From Moduliflexus sp964602655 (lineage in GTDB: Bacteria; Moduliflexota; Moduliflexia; Moduliflexales; Moduliflexaceae): a DNA stretch of 64,000 nucleotides. A program made the translations under genes and the position numbers. Shown here piece by piece: positions 34,185 to 42,235 of this stretch. The stretch lies in NCBI GenBank assembly GCA_964602655.1, contig CAZRSF010000007.1:1-64000 (forward strand), given 5' to 3'. The notes under the pieces were generated by a model that worked only from the letters and a program-made list of their open reading frames with translations, was not told where the DNA came from and did no database searches. Positions within the stretch are counted from its first letter, which is position 1; every line of letters begins with the position of its first letter.

Positions 34185-35558
34185 ATGATGATGAAATACA
34201 TCAGTAAAATGGTTATACTGTTAATGATGACGCTGCAATTCATGTCATGCGCCAGCTTGCAACTGCCGGAAGACAGCCGGAAATTGATTGAAACCTCGAA
34301 GATGACGCTCTGGAAATCGCAGGGGTACGGCGTTCTGATCGGCCTGGAAGAGAATCGCGTGACGCTGTTTGACCTGACCACCGTGAGTGTGCTTTATAAA
34401 GGCGAAGGGACGCTGGAAGCGAATGGGCGTCTTCTGCTGGAAGGCGTGCCGTTCGGACGCCTCGAACGACAGAGCGATGAGTTGATGCGCTTTACGGAAC
34501 CGGACGGCACGGAAATTCTGTTCAACCGAATTGACGAGATTCCAGAAACGGTACGCATAACGCAATATACGAAAGACCCGGTGAAAACCTTTGATGTCTT
34601 CTGGCACACGATTACGGAACAAAGCTGCCTGCTCGACGCAAGCGGCATGGACTGGCAGGCGGCATACGATTTTATCAGGCCAGGCATTGCCAATGACACC
34701 AAAGATGTCTCGTTGTTTCTGCGGCTCGCCAAGTTGATTGTGCTGCTGAAAGACGGCCATGCGTTTATCAGTAACGGCGAGACATTAAGCACGGGATCGA
34801 ACGCCTACCCGAAATCGAGTTGGATCAAGCGCGAACGCGAGGCGTTCCCTGCTCGCATCGCCGCCTATATGGATGGCGGCACGCTCACGCCGTTGATTGA
34901 TGAGAAAATGCTTGCGGGAACGATTCATCAGAATATCGGTTATGTAAACATTCTCGCCTTTGAGGGATTTTCAGAAAACGGCGATGAAGATGTCGAAGAA
35001 GCGGTCTTCACCGAAAAATTGGATGCGCAACTGAAGGCATGGGAATCGAAGAAAGCGCTGATCATAGACCTTCGCCTCAACCCCGGCGGCTCCGACCGGC
35101 TGGCATTGGCGTTAGGCAATCGGTTGACTTCGCAGCCGCTTCCCGTCTTTTCGAAGCAAGCGCGCATCGGCGGACGCGATGAATTTTCCGCGCTGCAAGA
35201 ACGCTCGATTAGCCCTGCCAGCGTCCAGTTTGTCGGAAAACCGGTCATTGTGCTGACCAGCGGCGCAACGTTCAGCGCAGGAGATTCGGCGGCGATGATT
35301 CTGAAGCACCCGGCGTTAACGAATATCACGACGATTGGTGAAACAACCGGTGGCGCGTTTTCGAACATGCTCCAAAAAGCGCTGCCGAACGGCTGGACAT
35401 TCGCCTTCTCGAACGAACGTTACTTTGCTGCGTATGACGGTCAGAATTATGAGGGCAAAGGGATTGCGCCGGACATCGAACTGTTTCAGGACAAAGCGGC
35501 GTTCGAACAGGGCAAAGATAATATCCTGGAATTCGCGATTTCGCAGCTTGAAAAATAG
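34185..35558 (+). CDS. S41-family (tail-specific) peptidase lipoprotein
   Basis: 457 aa from the first of three consecutive ATGs (34185, 34188, 34191); AGGA lies 5-8 nt upstream. Lipoprotein signal with lipobox FMSC. The N-terminal 120 residues are beta-rich. The C-terminal S41 domain shows GYVNILAFEGF, LIIDLRLNPGGSDRLAL, the nucleophile segment VLTSGATFSAGDSAAM, and a GETTGG turn. No PDZ domain is obvious. Probable periplasmic or surface protease related to Tsp/tricorn-type peptidases. It is separated from the hydrolase gene by a terminator, so it is probably transcribed independently. Confidence 0.75.
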   Translation: MMMKYISKMVILLMMTLQFMSCASLQLPEDSRKLIETSKMTLWKSQGYGVLIGLEENRVTLFDLTTVSVLYKGEGTLEANGRLLLEGVPFGRLERQSDELMRFTEPDGTEILFNRIDEIPETVRITQYTKDPVKTFDVFWHTITEQSCLLDASGMDWQAAYDFIRPGIANDTKDVSLFLRLAKLIVLLKDGHAFISNGETLSTGSNAYPKSSWIKREREAFPARIAAYMDGGTLTPLIDEKMLAGTIHQNIGYVNILAFEGFSENGDEDVEEAVFTEKLDAQLKAWESKKALIIDLRLNPGGSDRLALALGNRLTSQPLPVFSKQARIGGRDEFSALQERSISPASVQFVGKPVIVLTSGATFSAGDSAAMILKHPALTNITTIGETTGGAFSNMLQKALPNGWTFAFSNERYFAAYDGQNYEGKGIAPDIELFQDKAAFEQGKDNILEFAISQLEK

Positions 35559-35561
35559 CAG

Positions 35562-35596
35562 CAGCCCTGCCAGGGTTCAGAACCCTGGCAGGGCTG
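35562..35596. repeat. Palindromic CCCTGCCAGGG hairpin
   Basis: 16-bp perfect arms (35562-35577 and 35581-35596) with a 3-nt loop, directly after the S41 gene stop. Same unit as at 22535, 38257 and 43530. No T-run follows. Confidence 0.65.
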
Positions 35597-35611
35597 AAAA
35601 GGAGAATCTTT

Positions 35612-35819
35612 ATGATTAATCAGAGAAGAATTATGCCCGCAAAATCATCCCTGTCCCGTTATTCCGGTCTGTCCGGTGAACGCCATTTCGCAGCAGGGCT
35701 TTTCCGCGCCGCAGGTGGATAACGAAAAATGCGTCTGCTGCTGCAAATGCACGGCGCGATGCAGCGTCTTCACGCCCATCGGCTGCTGCGAGAAAGGCCG
35801 CGATCCGCGCATGGGGTGA
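35612..35819 (+). pseudogene. Frameshifted 4Fe-4S ferredoxin-like gene
   Basis: ATG at 35612 has AAAGGAG at good spacing and encodes MINQRRI, but the frame then closes without Cys residues. Shifting by one base near 35633 opens CPQNHPCPVIPVCPVNAISQ, then VDNEKCVCCCKCTARC, and the stop is at 35817-35819. This is the CPQNHPCP...CPVxAI...CxxCxxC arrangement of small bacterial-type ferredoxins. A one-base insertion explains both halves. The C-terminus (SVFTPIGCCEKGRDPRMG) lacks the usual CPMGA ending, so the gene is probably decayed, though an assembly error is possible. It lies in a repeat-rich spacer. Confidence 0.6.
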
Positions 35820-35825
35820 GCGCCT

Positions 35826-35945
35826 TCGCCCTGAAAGGGCGGCGGGATATAGACGGCGGTTTCAACCGATAGATGCGTCCCGAAAATTCTCGCAGGGGTT
35901 GAAACCCCTGCCTGTATTTCGCCGCCCTTTCAGGGCGAAAACATC
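35826..35945. repeat. Palindromic repeat with CAGGGGTTGAAACCCCTG
   Basis: Contains CAGGGGTTGAAACCCCTG (35893-35910) and GCCCTGAAAGGGC/GCCCTTTCAGGGC arms at the two ends. A related element occurs at 63478-63576. No coding potential. Confidence 0.5.
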
Positions 35946-35965
35946 GCGCAAGAAAGAAGGTGAAA

Positions 35966-36388
35966 TCAAAGAAAAAGCGCTTCCGGCGTGCATGTTCGAA
36001 TGATTGATTTTGCTCGCAATAACAATTCTTTATCCCATGTAATCAGCGTACATGAAGCATCTTCAGCAACGGCGGCATAGACGGCATCCGCGCCGCGTAA
36101 TTTTGCCATCGCGCCAAAAGACGCGGCTTGTTGCGCAAGCGCCTCGTCTAACGCAATCAATTCCATCTTTGGGAAACGCGCAAGCGCAGACGCAAACGCG
36201 ATGGCGTGTTTTTCATCTCCGGTGACGCGGGCAATGGCCGAAGCCGTTTCCACAAGCGCAAGCGTCGGGCAAAAGATGTTGGCGTCTTTTTGTACGAGTT
36301 GTTCCAGACATGTTCGACTGGCTTGATGTTGAGGTTCGGAAAGAATAAATGCCGAAATAAACACGCTGGCGTCTATGGTATATCGCAT
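35966..36388 (-). CDS. PIN-domain toxin (VapC-like ribonuclease)
   Basis: 140 aa. PIN-fold acidic residues are visible: Asp in MRYTIDASVFIS, Glu in LALVETASAIAR, Asp in LRGADAVYAAVA and a final Asp in TLITWDKELLLRA. The start codon at 36388 shares one base with the stop of the upstream antitoxin (TAATG), typical of a coupled toxin-antitoxin operon. Predicted Mg2+-dependent RNase. The longer frame to 36439 would overlap the antitoxin and is unlikely. Confidence 0.8.
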   Translation of the reverse strand: MRYTIDASVFISAFILSEPQHQASRTCLEQLVQKDANIFCPTLALVETASAIARVTGDEKHAIAFASALARFPKMELIALDEALAQQAASFGAMAKLRGADAVYAAVAEDASCTLITWDKELLLRAKSIIRTCTPEALFL

Positions 36389-36618
36389 TATCGTCGAAGA
36401 TCGGAAATAATCTGTGTTGCGGAAATATCGGGATTCCATTTCTCGCTTAACATCATGCCAATTCGATCTAATTCATTCAATGTGGTGTTGGCATTATTTT
36501 TTTGAGGCATGGCGTGTTGTCGAATCTTGAGTTGAAGAATAAACTGAAACACCTCATTTTGCGCTTCTTGAGGTAATAAATTCAATTCCTGCTGAATTTG
36601 ACGTTGAATAGTTGTCAT
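36388..36618 (-). CDS. DUF2281-type antitoxin
   Basis: 76 aa from the ATG at 36618 (MTTIQRQIQQELNLLPQEAQ, then EVFQFILQLKIRQ), the helical pattern of DUF2281 proteins that pair with PIN toxins. The C-terminal half (NELDRIGMMLSEKWNPDISA) probably wraps the toxin. The stop overlaps the toxin ATG by one base. No strong ribosome site is visible. A palindromic repeat at 36643-36740 lies directly upstream in the expected promoter region. Confidence 0.7.
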   Translation of the reverse strand: MTTIQRQIQQELNLLPQEAQNEVFQFILQLKIRQHAMPQKNNANTTLNELDRIGMMLSEKWNPDISATQIISDLRR

Positions 36619-36642
36619 AACAGTGTGTATCTCGTGAAAGAG

Positions 36643-36740
36643 TATAATACCAACTGTGTTTGAAACGATCATAAATCGCATGACGAAACTGTTGTTTCGT
36701 CACGGGCGAAACAACAGTTTCGCCCTACAATTTACGATCT
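36643..36740. repeat. Interspersed palindromic repeat (GAAACTGTTGTTTCG family), copy 1
   Basis: Begins TATAATACCAACTG and contains GACGAAACTGTTGTTTCGTC facing GGGCGAAACAACAGTTTCGC. Copies also lie at 39638, 46355 and 60581. It occupies the upstream region of the toxin-antitoxin operon. Confidence 0.6.
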
Positions 36741-36826
36741 ATATGATCACAGACGTTTTTCAACGTTTTTACGCCCTTTTGTCAAGAGGAAAGTGAGAAG
36801 ATCGGCGAGACACAGTATTTTTTCGT

Positions 36827-38245
36827 TCACGACGGCCAATTCCTCTGTTCGATATGCCGCAGCGCGACGGCGACGCCGCGTTCGCGCAGATGGTCGGCGA
36901 TCCGTTCCGCGCAATAGACCGAACGATGCCGCCCGCCGGTGCAACCGAAACTGACCATCAGATGCGGAAAATGGCGGCGTTGATACACGCTGACCGCGCT
37001 GTCGATCAACGCAAACACATGCGCGAGAAAGTCGTCAATTTCGGGCTTCTCTTGTAAATATCGAATCACTGCGTCGTCTTTGCCGGTTAATTGCTGATAT
37101 TCGGGATAGCGTCCCGGATTCGGCAGGGCGCGGCAATCGAACACGAAACCGCCGCCGTTGCCGCTCGTATCCACCGGCAGACTGCGTTTGTACGAAAAAC
37201 TGAAGACGTTGACTGTCAAAGGCGGGGCGGCCAGCGCAAGCAGCGTCTCCGATTCGACAAAACCACGCAACGCAGCCAGCAGCGTCGGCAGTTCGACCGG
37301 CAGCGCGACGGAATCGAGGAATTGGCGCAGATTGTCGAGCGCGGGCGGAATGCTCTGAATGAAATGCGCTTTTTTCTCATACACGCCCCGAAAACCATAC
37401 GCCCCGAACGCCTGCATCATGCGAATCAGCGCGTAGCCGTGATAACGCTCGACGAACTCGGCGCGGTCGAACGTCAGATGGCGGCTGACCGCGCTCAGAT
37501 AATGCTCGAATAACTCGTCGCGAACCGGCCGCGGAATTTCGGCTTTCGCGTCGTACAGCAGCGATGCGACGTCGTATTGCAACGCGCCGCGCCGTCCGCC
37601 TTGATAATCAATGAAATACGGCGTTCCGTCCACCAGCATGATATTCCGCGATTGAAAATCACGATACAGAAAAAAACGATCTTCCGCGCTCAACAAAAAA
37701 TCCGAGAACGCCTGAAAATCGTCTTCCAACGCCTGCTCGTCAAACGGAATTTTGGCGAATTTCAGCGCGTAATATTTGAAGTAATTCGCGTCCCAGAGAA
37801 TGGATTGCCGGTCGAACGCGGCGCGAGGGGAACAGACGGAATAATCGAGGTCGCGCCCGGCGACAATCTGAAAACGGGGCAATTCGTCTAAGACGGATTT
37901 ATAGATCGGCAGCATTTCTTCGGGAAACGCGCCGGTTCCGCGTAATTGCGCTAAGCGTGAAAACAGCGTCTCATCGCCGAGGTCTTGCAGCAGATAGGCG
38001 TCATGCTCCGCGTCTTCGGCGTAAATCTCCGGCACGGCGAGGCCATGCCGCCGGAAATGGCGCGAAAATTCGAGAAAAGCGATATTTTCTTTGCGGTCGG
38101 TATTGATTGCGCCGATGGCCGAGCGCGTCGCGCTATTCATGCGATAATAACGGCGATATGAGCCGGATTCCGGCAGCGGCGTCACAGTGTCCGGGCGTTC
38201 CTGCGCCCAGCGGTCGAATAATAAAATCAGAGGCGTTTCATTCAT
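36827..38245 (-). CDS. Aminoglycoside-phosphotransferase-type sugar kinase fused to a RapZ C-terminal domain
   Basis: 472 aa. Residues 1-330 are an APH-fold kinase: the catalytic loop FLYRDFQSRNIMLV and the metal-binding FIDYQGGRRGALQYDVASLL, like the AmgK muramate/hexosamine kinases. Residues about 340-472 match the C-terminal domain of RapZ/YvcJ: VNVFSFSYKRSLPVDTSGNG, FVFDCRALPNPGR, VSFGCTGGRHRSV. RapZ normally couples this domain to a P-loop ATPase and controls glucosamine-6-phosphate synthesis; here the ATPase is replaced by a sugar kinase. murA lies 66 bp upstream on the same strand, so a role in cell-wall amino-sugar supply or recycling is inferred. Confidence 0.8.
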   Translation of the reverse strand: MNETPLILLFDRWAQERPDTVTPLPESGSYRRYYRMNSATRSAIGAINTDRKENIAFLEFSRHFRRHGLAVPEIYAEDAEHDAYLLQDLGDETLFSRLAQLRGTGAFPEEMLPIYKSVLDELPRFQIVAGRDLDYSVCSPRAAFDRQSILWDANYFKYYALKFAKIPFDEQALEDDFQAFSDFLLSAEDRFFLYRDFQSRNIMLVDGTPYFIDYQGGRRGALQYDVASLLYDAKAEIPRPVRDELFEHYLSAVSRHLTFDRAEFVERYHGYALIRMMQAFGAYGFRGVYEKKAHFIQSIPPALDNLRQFLDSVALPVELPTLLAALRGFVESETLLALAAPPLTVNVFSFSYKRSLPVDTSGNGGGFVFDCRALPNPGRYPEYQQLTGKDDAVIRYLQEKPEIDDFLAHVFALIDSAVSVYQRRHFPHLMVSFGCTGGRHRSVYCAERIADHLRERGVAVALRHIEQRNWPS

Positions 38246-38256
38246 AAGACGTAAGC

Positions 38257-38283
38257 CCTGCCAGGGTTCGAAACCCTGGCAGG
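38257..38283. repeat. Palindromic CCTGCCAGGGTT hairpin
   Basis: 12-bp arms (38257-38268 and 38272-38283) around a 3-nt loop, between murA and the kinase-RapZ gene. Same family as 35562 and 43530. Confidence 0.6.
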
Positions 38284-38311
38284 ACTATTGGGTACATCTG
38301 AGGTTAAACTG

Positions 38312-39619
38312 TTATTCCTCGCACGGCAAACGCTCGATATTCGCGCCGACCGAGGCGAGTTTCTTTTCGATTTCGAAAAAGCCGCGATCAATCTGCTGGG
38401 CGTTGCTGATGCGGGTTGTGCCGTTGGCGCAGAGCGCGGCGGTCAGCAGGGCGATTCCGGCGCGGATGTCCGGGCTGGTCAGGCGCGTGCCGAACAATTT
38501 CGTCCGCCCGATGACAATGGCGCGATGCGGGTCGCAGAGCGTGATTCTCGCGCCCATCGCCACGAGTTTATCCGTAAAGAAGAGGCGGCTTTCGTACAGT
38601 TTTTCGTGAATCAGAATCGCGCCTTCGGTCTGCGTGGCAAGAATGACCGCCGTACTGGTCATGTCGGACGGAAAGCCCGGCCAGGGTTGACTGTCGAGTT
38701 TGGCGAGGTTCGAGCCGATGTCTTCCACCGCTTTAAGCTGCTGATTCGCCGGAACAATCACATCGTCCCCGTCAATCAGAAACGTCGCGCCGAATTTTTC
38801 CAATCCGATTCGGATCGGTTTCAAATACTTCGTTCCGGCTTGCCGGATGCGGAGTTCGGAATTCGTGCAGAGCGCAATGCCGATAAATGCGCCGGTCTGC
38901 GTATAATCCGCGCCGCACACGAACGATGCGGGCGGCGTCAGCGTGGACGCGCCATGCACGATCAGGCGATTCGAGGCGCGGCCTTCGATGCTTGCGCCGC
39001 ACTCGCAGAGATAGTCGGTCAAATCCTGCACATGCGGCTCGCAGGCGGCGTTTTCGATGATCGTTGTTCCCGACGTGGCGGCGGCGGCGATCAGCGCGTT
39101 TTCCGTGCCGGTGACGCTCGCTTCGTCGAGAAAAATCTGCGCGGGACGCAGCCCGGACGTTGGCGCGATGACCGAAAACGTGCCATTCTGCGCGTCAACT
39201 GTCGCGCCCATTTCTTCGAACGCGAGAAAATGCGAATCGAGGCGACGGCGGCCAATCACATCGCCGCCGGGAATCGGAAAGGTCATCTTGCCGAAACGGC
39301 TGAGCACGGGGCCGACAAACAAAATGGCGGCGCGAATCGCTTCCCACGCATGGAGATCGAGGCGGGTGGGATCGAGATTGCTGGTGTCGATCAGCAGCGC
39401 GTCCGGTTCGGGAATTGTTACGTCCGCGCCCATGTGGACGAGCACATCGCACATGTGTTGCACATCGAGAATCTGAGGAATCCGCTTCAACAACACTGGC
39501 CCCGGCGTGACAATCGTCGCCGCAATCAGCGGCAGCGCGGCGTTTTTGTTGCCATCAACAACAAGTTCGCCTGATAATCGGGCATCGCCCTGTATGATAA
39601 ATGTCTGTGGCTGCGACAT
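38312..39619 (-). CDS. murA: UDP-N-acetylglucosamine 1-carboxyvinyltransferase with Cys-to-Asp active-site change
   Basis: 435 aa, full length. EPT-fold repeats throughout: GELVVDGNKNAALPLIAA (catalytic Lys25), RAAILFVGPVLSRFG, PGFPSDMTSTAVILATQ (catalytic Asp), GTRLTSPDIRAGIALLTAAL. The flexible active-site loop reads PIPGGDVIGRRRLDSH: Asp120 replaces the Cys that fosfomycin alkylates (E. coli C115), as in mycobacteria, Chlamydia and Borrelia, while the Arg, Asp and His that follow are kept. It catalyses the first committed step of peptidoglycan synthesis. AAGGA lies 8 nt before the ATG. A palindromic repeat sits just upstream of the ribosome site. Confidence 0.92.
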   Translation of the reverse strand: MSQPQTFIIQGDARLSGELVVDGNKNAALPLIAATIVTPGPVLLKRIPQILDVQHMCDVLVHMGADVTIPEPDALLIDTSNLDPTRLDLHAWEAIRAAILFVGPVLSRFGKMTFPIPGGDVIGRRRLDSHFLAFEEMGATVDAQNGTFSVIAPTSGLRPAQIFLDEASVTGTENALIAAAATSGTTIIENAACEPHVQDLTDYLCECGASIEGRASNRLIVHGASTLTPPASFVCGADYTQTGAFIGIALCTNSELRIRQAGTKYLKPIRIGLEKFGATFLIDGDDVIVPANQQLKAVEDIGSNLAKLDSQPWPGFPSDMTSTAVILATQTEGAILIHEKLYESRLFFTDKLVAMGARITLCDPHRAIVIGRTKLFGTRLTSPDIRAGIALLTAALCANGTTRISNAQQIDRGFFEIEKKLASVGANIERLPCEE

Positions 39620-39637
39620 AATATTTTCCTTGTATGT

Positions 39638-39728
39638 TATACCAATTGCGTTCGAAAAGATCGTATTCGCATCGTAGGGCGAAACTGTTGTTTCGCCCGT
39701 GACGAAACAACAGTTTCGTCATACGATG
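39638..39728. repeat. Interspersed palindromic repeat (GAAACTGTTGTTTCG family), copy 2
   Basis: Starts TTATACCAATTGCG; the arms are GGGCGAAACTGTTGTTTCGC and GACGAAACAACAGTTTCGTC. It lies 7 bp upstream of the murA ribosome site, so it must sit in or next to the murA leader. Confidence 0.6.
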
Positions 39729-39898
39729 TCTGATTCCCTCGAAGACGCGATGTTCTGTCAAGCTTTTTTCTTTGGCGCGACGCTTTACGCCACCGCCTCT
39801 TTTTGCTTGACTTTTGCGTCTGTCGCGTTACGCTTACGACATCAATGCGAATTCTGGATGAAATCGGCGTGAAATCTCTATGAAAATGGGGGAAGACG

Positions 39899-42235
39899 AT
39901 GGTCACACGACGCATGGCGCATCAAATTGCCGTAGTTATGCTGCTGTTATGCGTTGCCTGCGGACAACGCGCGGCAGCGGAATCGAGCAAGGGCGAAGCC
40001 GCTCCCTGGTGGGAATCAGACTGGTTTCGCGGCGGCCTCGCTATTGCTGCGCTGACAGGGTTTTTCGTGTTTTCCCGCACGCGGCTTAGAAACGCCCAGC
40101 GTCATAATCGCAAATTAGCCGTTGATGTCGCTGAGCGTAGAAAAGCGCTGACCGCTACGAACGAGCAGCTTCAGCGAGAGGTTACGGAACGGAAACTGAT
40201 CGAACAGAAATTGCGCCGCCACAGCGAACGCCTGGAAGAAGTGGTGAAAGAGCGCATGGCGGAATTATCCGAAAAAAACGAGAAACTTCGTCAACTGGAA
40301 CAAGCGGTGGAAAATATGCAGCTTGGCGTCACCATCGCGAATTTAGAAGGGAAAATCACTTATTTGAATCAAACCGAAGCCGAATTACACGGATATACGA
40401 AAGACGAATTGCTCGGCCAGAATGTCAATCTGCTTGCGCCGCCGGAATTACGCAGACCGTTGACGGTGGGGCAGATTCGAGAATGGAAGGGCTTAGTTCG
40501 AGAAAGTTTCAACGTTCGCAAAGATGGAAGCGTCTTTCCGGTCTGGCTGATGTCGGAAGTGGTGAAAAACATCGAAGGCGAGCCGTGCGCCGTCGTAACA
40601 AGCTGCGAAGACATCACGGAGCGCAAAGCGATTGAAGAAGAACGCGGAAAATATCGCGATCATCTTGAAGAACTCGTCAATGGCCGCACTATCGAATTGA
40701 CAACCACCAACGCGCAGCTTCAGCAGGAGATTACCGAACGAAAACGCGCGGAGCTTGAATTGCAGAGCGCAAAAGACGTTGCGGAATCGGCCAACCGCGC
40801 CAAAAGCGATTTTCTCGCGAATATGAGCCATGAACTGCGCACGCCGCTGAACGGGATTCTCGGCTACACGCAAATTTTGAAAAATGATCCGAGTTTGTCG
40901 GAACGCCCGCGCCATGCCATTGACGTGATCCATCGCAGCGCCGAACATCTGTTGATGATGATCGGCGACATTTTAGACCTGTCCAAAATCGAAGCCCGCC
41001 AAATGACGCTTGAGCCATCCGATTTTCGCCTGCCGGAGATGTTGGGCACATTGGTGGAAATTGCGAGAATTCGCGCGGATCAACAGAACATTGCCTTTGA
41101 GTATCAGCCTGACCCGATGCTGCCGCTTGTGGCGCAGGGAGATGAAAAACGGCTGAGGCAAGTGCTGCTCAATTTGTTGGGCAACGCCACGAAATTCACG
41201 AAAAAAGGCCGAGTTATTTTTAAAGTCATCTTGCTTCCGCTTAACACTTCCGATGAACGTGGTGTCAAATATCATAAACAGCGGCTTCGTTTTATCGTGG
41301 AAGACACCGGTATTGGGATTGCGCCGGAACATATTCAGGAGATTTTTTCGGCGTTTCATCAGATTCGCGATACACGGTTTTATTCGGAAGGCACAGGCTT
41401 AGGATTGGCGATCAGCCAGCGATTAGTGCGCTTGATGGGCGGAGAACTGTGCGTCGAAAGCGTTGAGGGCGAGGGAAGCCGGTTCTGGTTCGATCTTGAC
41501 CTTGCCGCGCTTTCGCAGGAAGAGACGGCGCAAACTCATGCGTTCGTCGCGCCGCCGCGAGTCATCGGATATGTCGGCGACAGGCAGATGATCCTGATTG
41601 TAGATGATAATGACACCAATCGCATGATTTTGCGCGATTTGTTTCAGCCGTTAGGATTTCAGGTGCGCGAAGCTGTCAATGGAGAAGACGCGCTCAGATT
41701 CGCGGCGGAACAGGCACCGGACATTATCTTGATGGATATTATTATGCCGATGATGGATGGGCTGGAAGCGACGCGGCGCCTTCGGCAGATGCCGGGACTG
41801 GAACACTGCGTGATTATAGCGATCTCGGCCAGCATTTCCGGCGAAAAACAGCAAGAGTGCATGACCGCAGGCTGTCAGGCGTTTTTATCCAAACCCTTTC
41901 GGATCAAAGAATTATTCGACGCGCTGAGCAAACATGCCGGAATCGAATGGCTGTATGGGGAAACCGCCGTCGAGACCCTCGTGATGACTCCGCCCCTCCG
42001 CGTCTGCGAGGAACGGTTGATTCCGCCGCCGCCGGATGAACTCGACCGCCTGCATCAACTTGCCAGAGGGGGCATGGTGACGCGCTTGCGCAAGGAGTTG
42101 GATCGTCTGGCAGACGAGTATCCTGACAGCATTGATTTCTTCGGAAAGATTCGCGACTTGCTGAAAGAATTTCGAATCGAGGAGATGCAGCGTTTTATTC
42201 AAGCGTATATGGAGGGGAGGGAGGAACATGGGTGA
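39899..42235 (+). CDS. Hybrid sensor histidine kinase (PAS-HisKA-HATPase-REC)
   Basis: 778 aa. Signal/TM at the N-terminus (IAVVMLLLCVACG) and a second TM at about 44-60. A coiled coil leads to a PAS domain (about 140-255: GVTIANLEGKITYLNQTEAE, VVTSCEDITERK), another coiled coil, HisKA with H-box NMSHELRTPLNGILGYTQIL (His311), HATPase (LLNLLGNATKFTKKG, EDTGIGIAPEHIQEIFSAFH, GTGLGLAISQRL), then a receiver (ILMDIIMPMMDG, Asp613) and a short helical tail. All key residues are present. It resembles BarA/TorS-type kinases without an Hpt domain. The stop overlaps the next gene by 8 bp, so the two are translationally coupled. Confidence 0.88.
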   Translation: MVTRRMAHQIAVVMLLLCVACGQRAAAESSKGEAAPWWESDWFRGGLAIAALTGFFVFSRTRLRNAQRHNRKLAVDVAERRKALTATNEQLQREVTERKLIEQKLRRHSERLEEVVKERMAELSEKNEKLRQLEQAVENMQLGVTIANLEGKITYLNQTEAELHGYTKDELLGQNVNLLAPPELRRPLTVGQIREWKGLVRESFNVRKDGSVFPVWLMSEVVKNIEGEPCAVVTSCEDITERKAIEEERGKYRDHLEELVNGRTIELTTTNAQLQQEITERKRAELELQSAKDVAESANRAKSDFLANMSHELRTPLNGILGYTQILKNDPSLSERPRHAIDVIHRSAEHLLMMIGDILDLSKIEARQMTLEPSDFRLPEMLGTLVEIARIRADQQNIAFEYQPDPMLPLVAQGDEKRLRQVLLNLLGNATKFTKKGRVIFKVILLPLNTSDERGVKYHKQRLRFIVEDTGIGIAPEHIQEIFSAFHQIRDTRFYSEGTGLGLAISQRLVRLMGGELCVESVEGEGSRFWFDLDLAALSQEETAQTHAFVAPPRVIGYVGDRQMILIVDDNDTNRMILRDLFQPLGFQVREAVNGEDALRFAAEQAPDIILMDIIMPMMDGLEATRRLRQMPGLEHCVIIAISASISGEKQQECMTAGCQAFLSKPFRIKELFDALSKHAGIEWLYGETAVETLVMTPPLRVCEERLIPPPPDELDRLHQLARGGMVTRLRKELDRLADEYPDSIDFFGKIRDLLKEFRIEEMQRFIQAYMEGREEHG

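Noticed and set aside
38288..39574. 428-codon plus-strand frame opposite murA
   Set aside because: It is the antisense shadow of a clearly recognised murA; the translated sequence is Arg/Ala-rich, has no family signature and no ribosome site.
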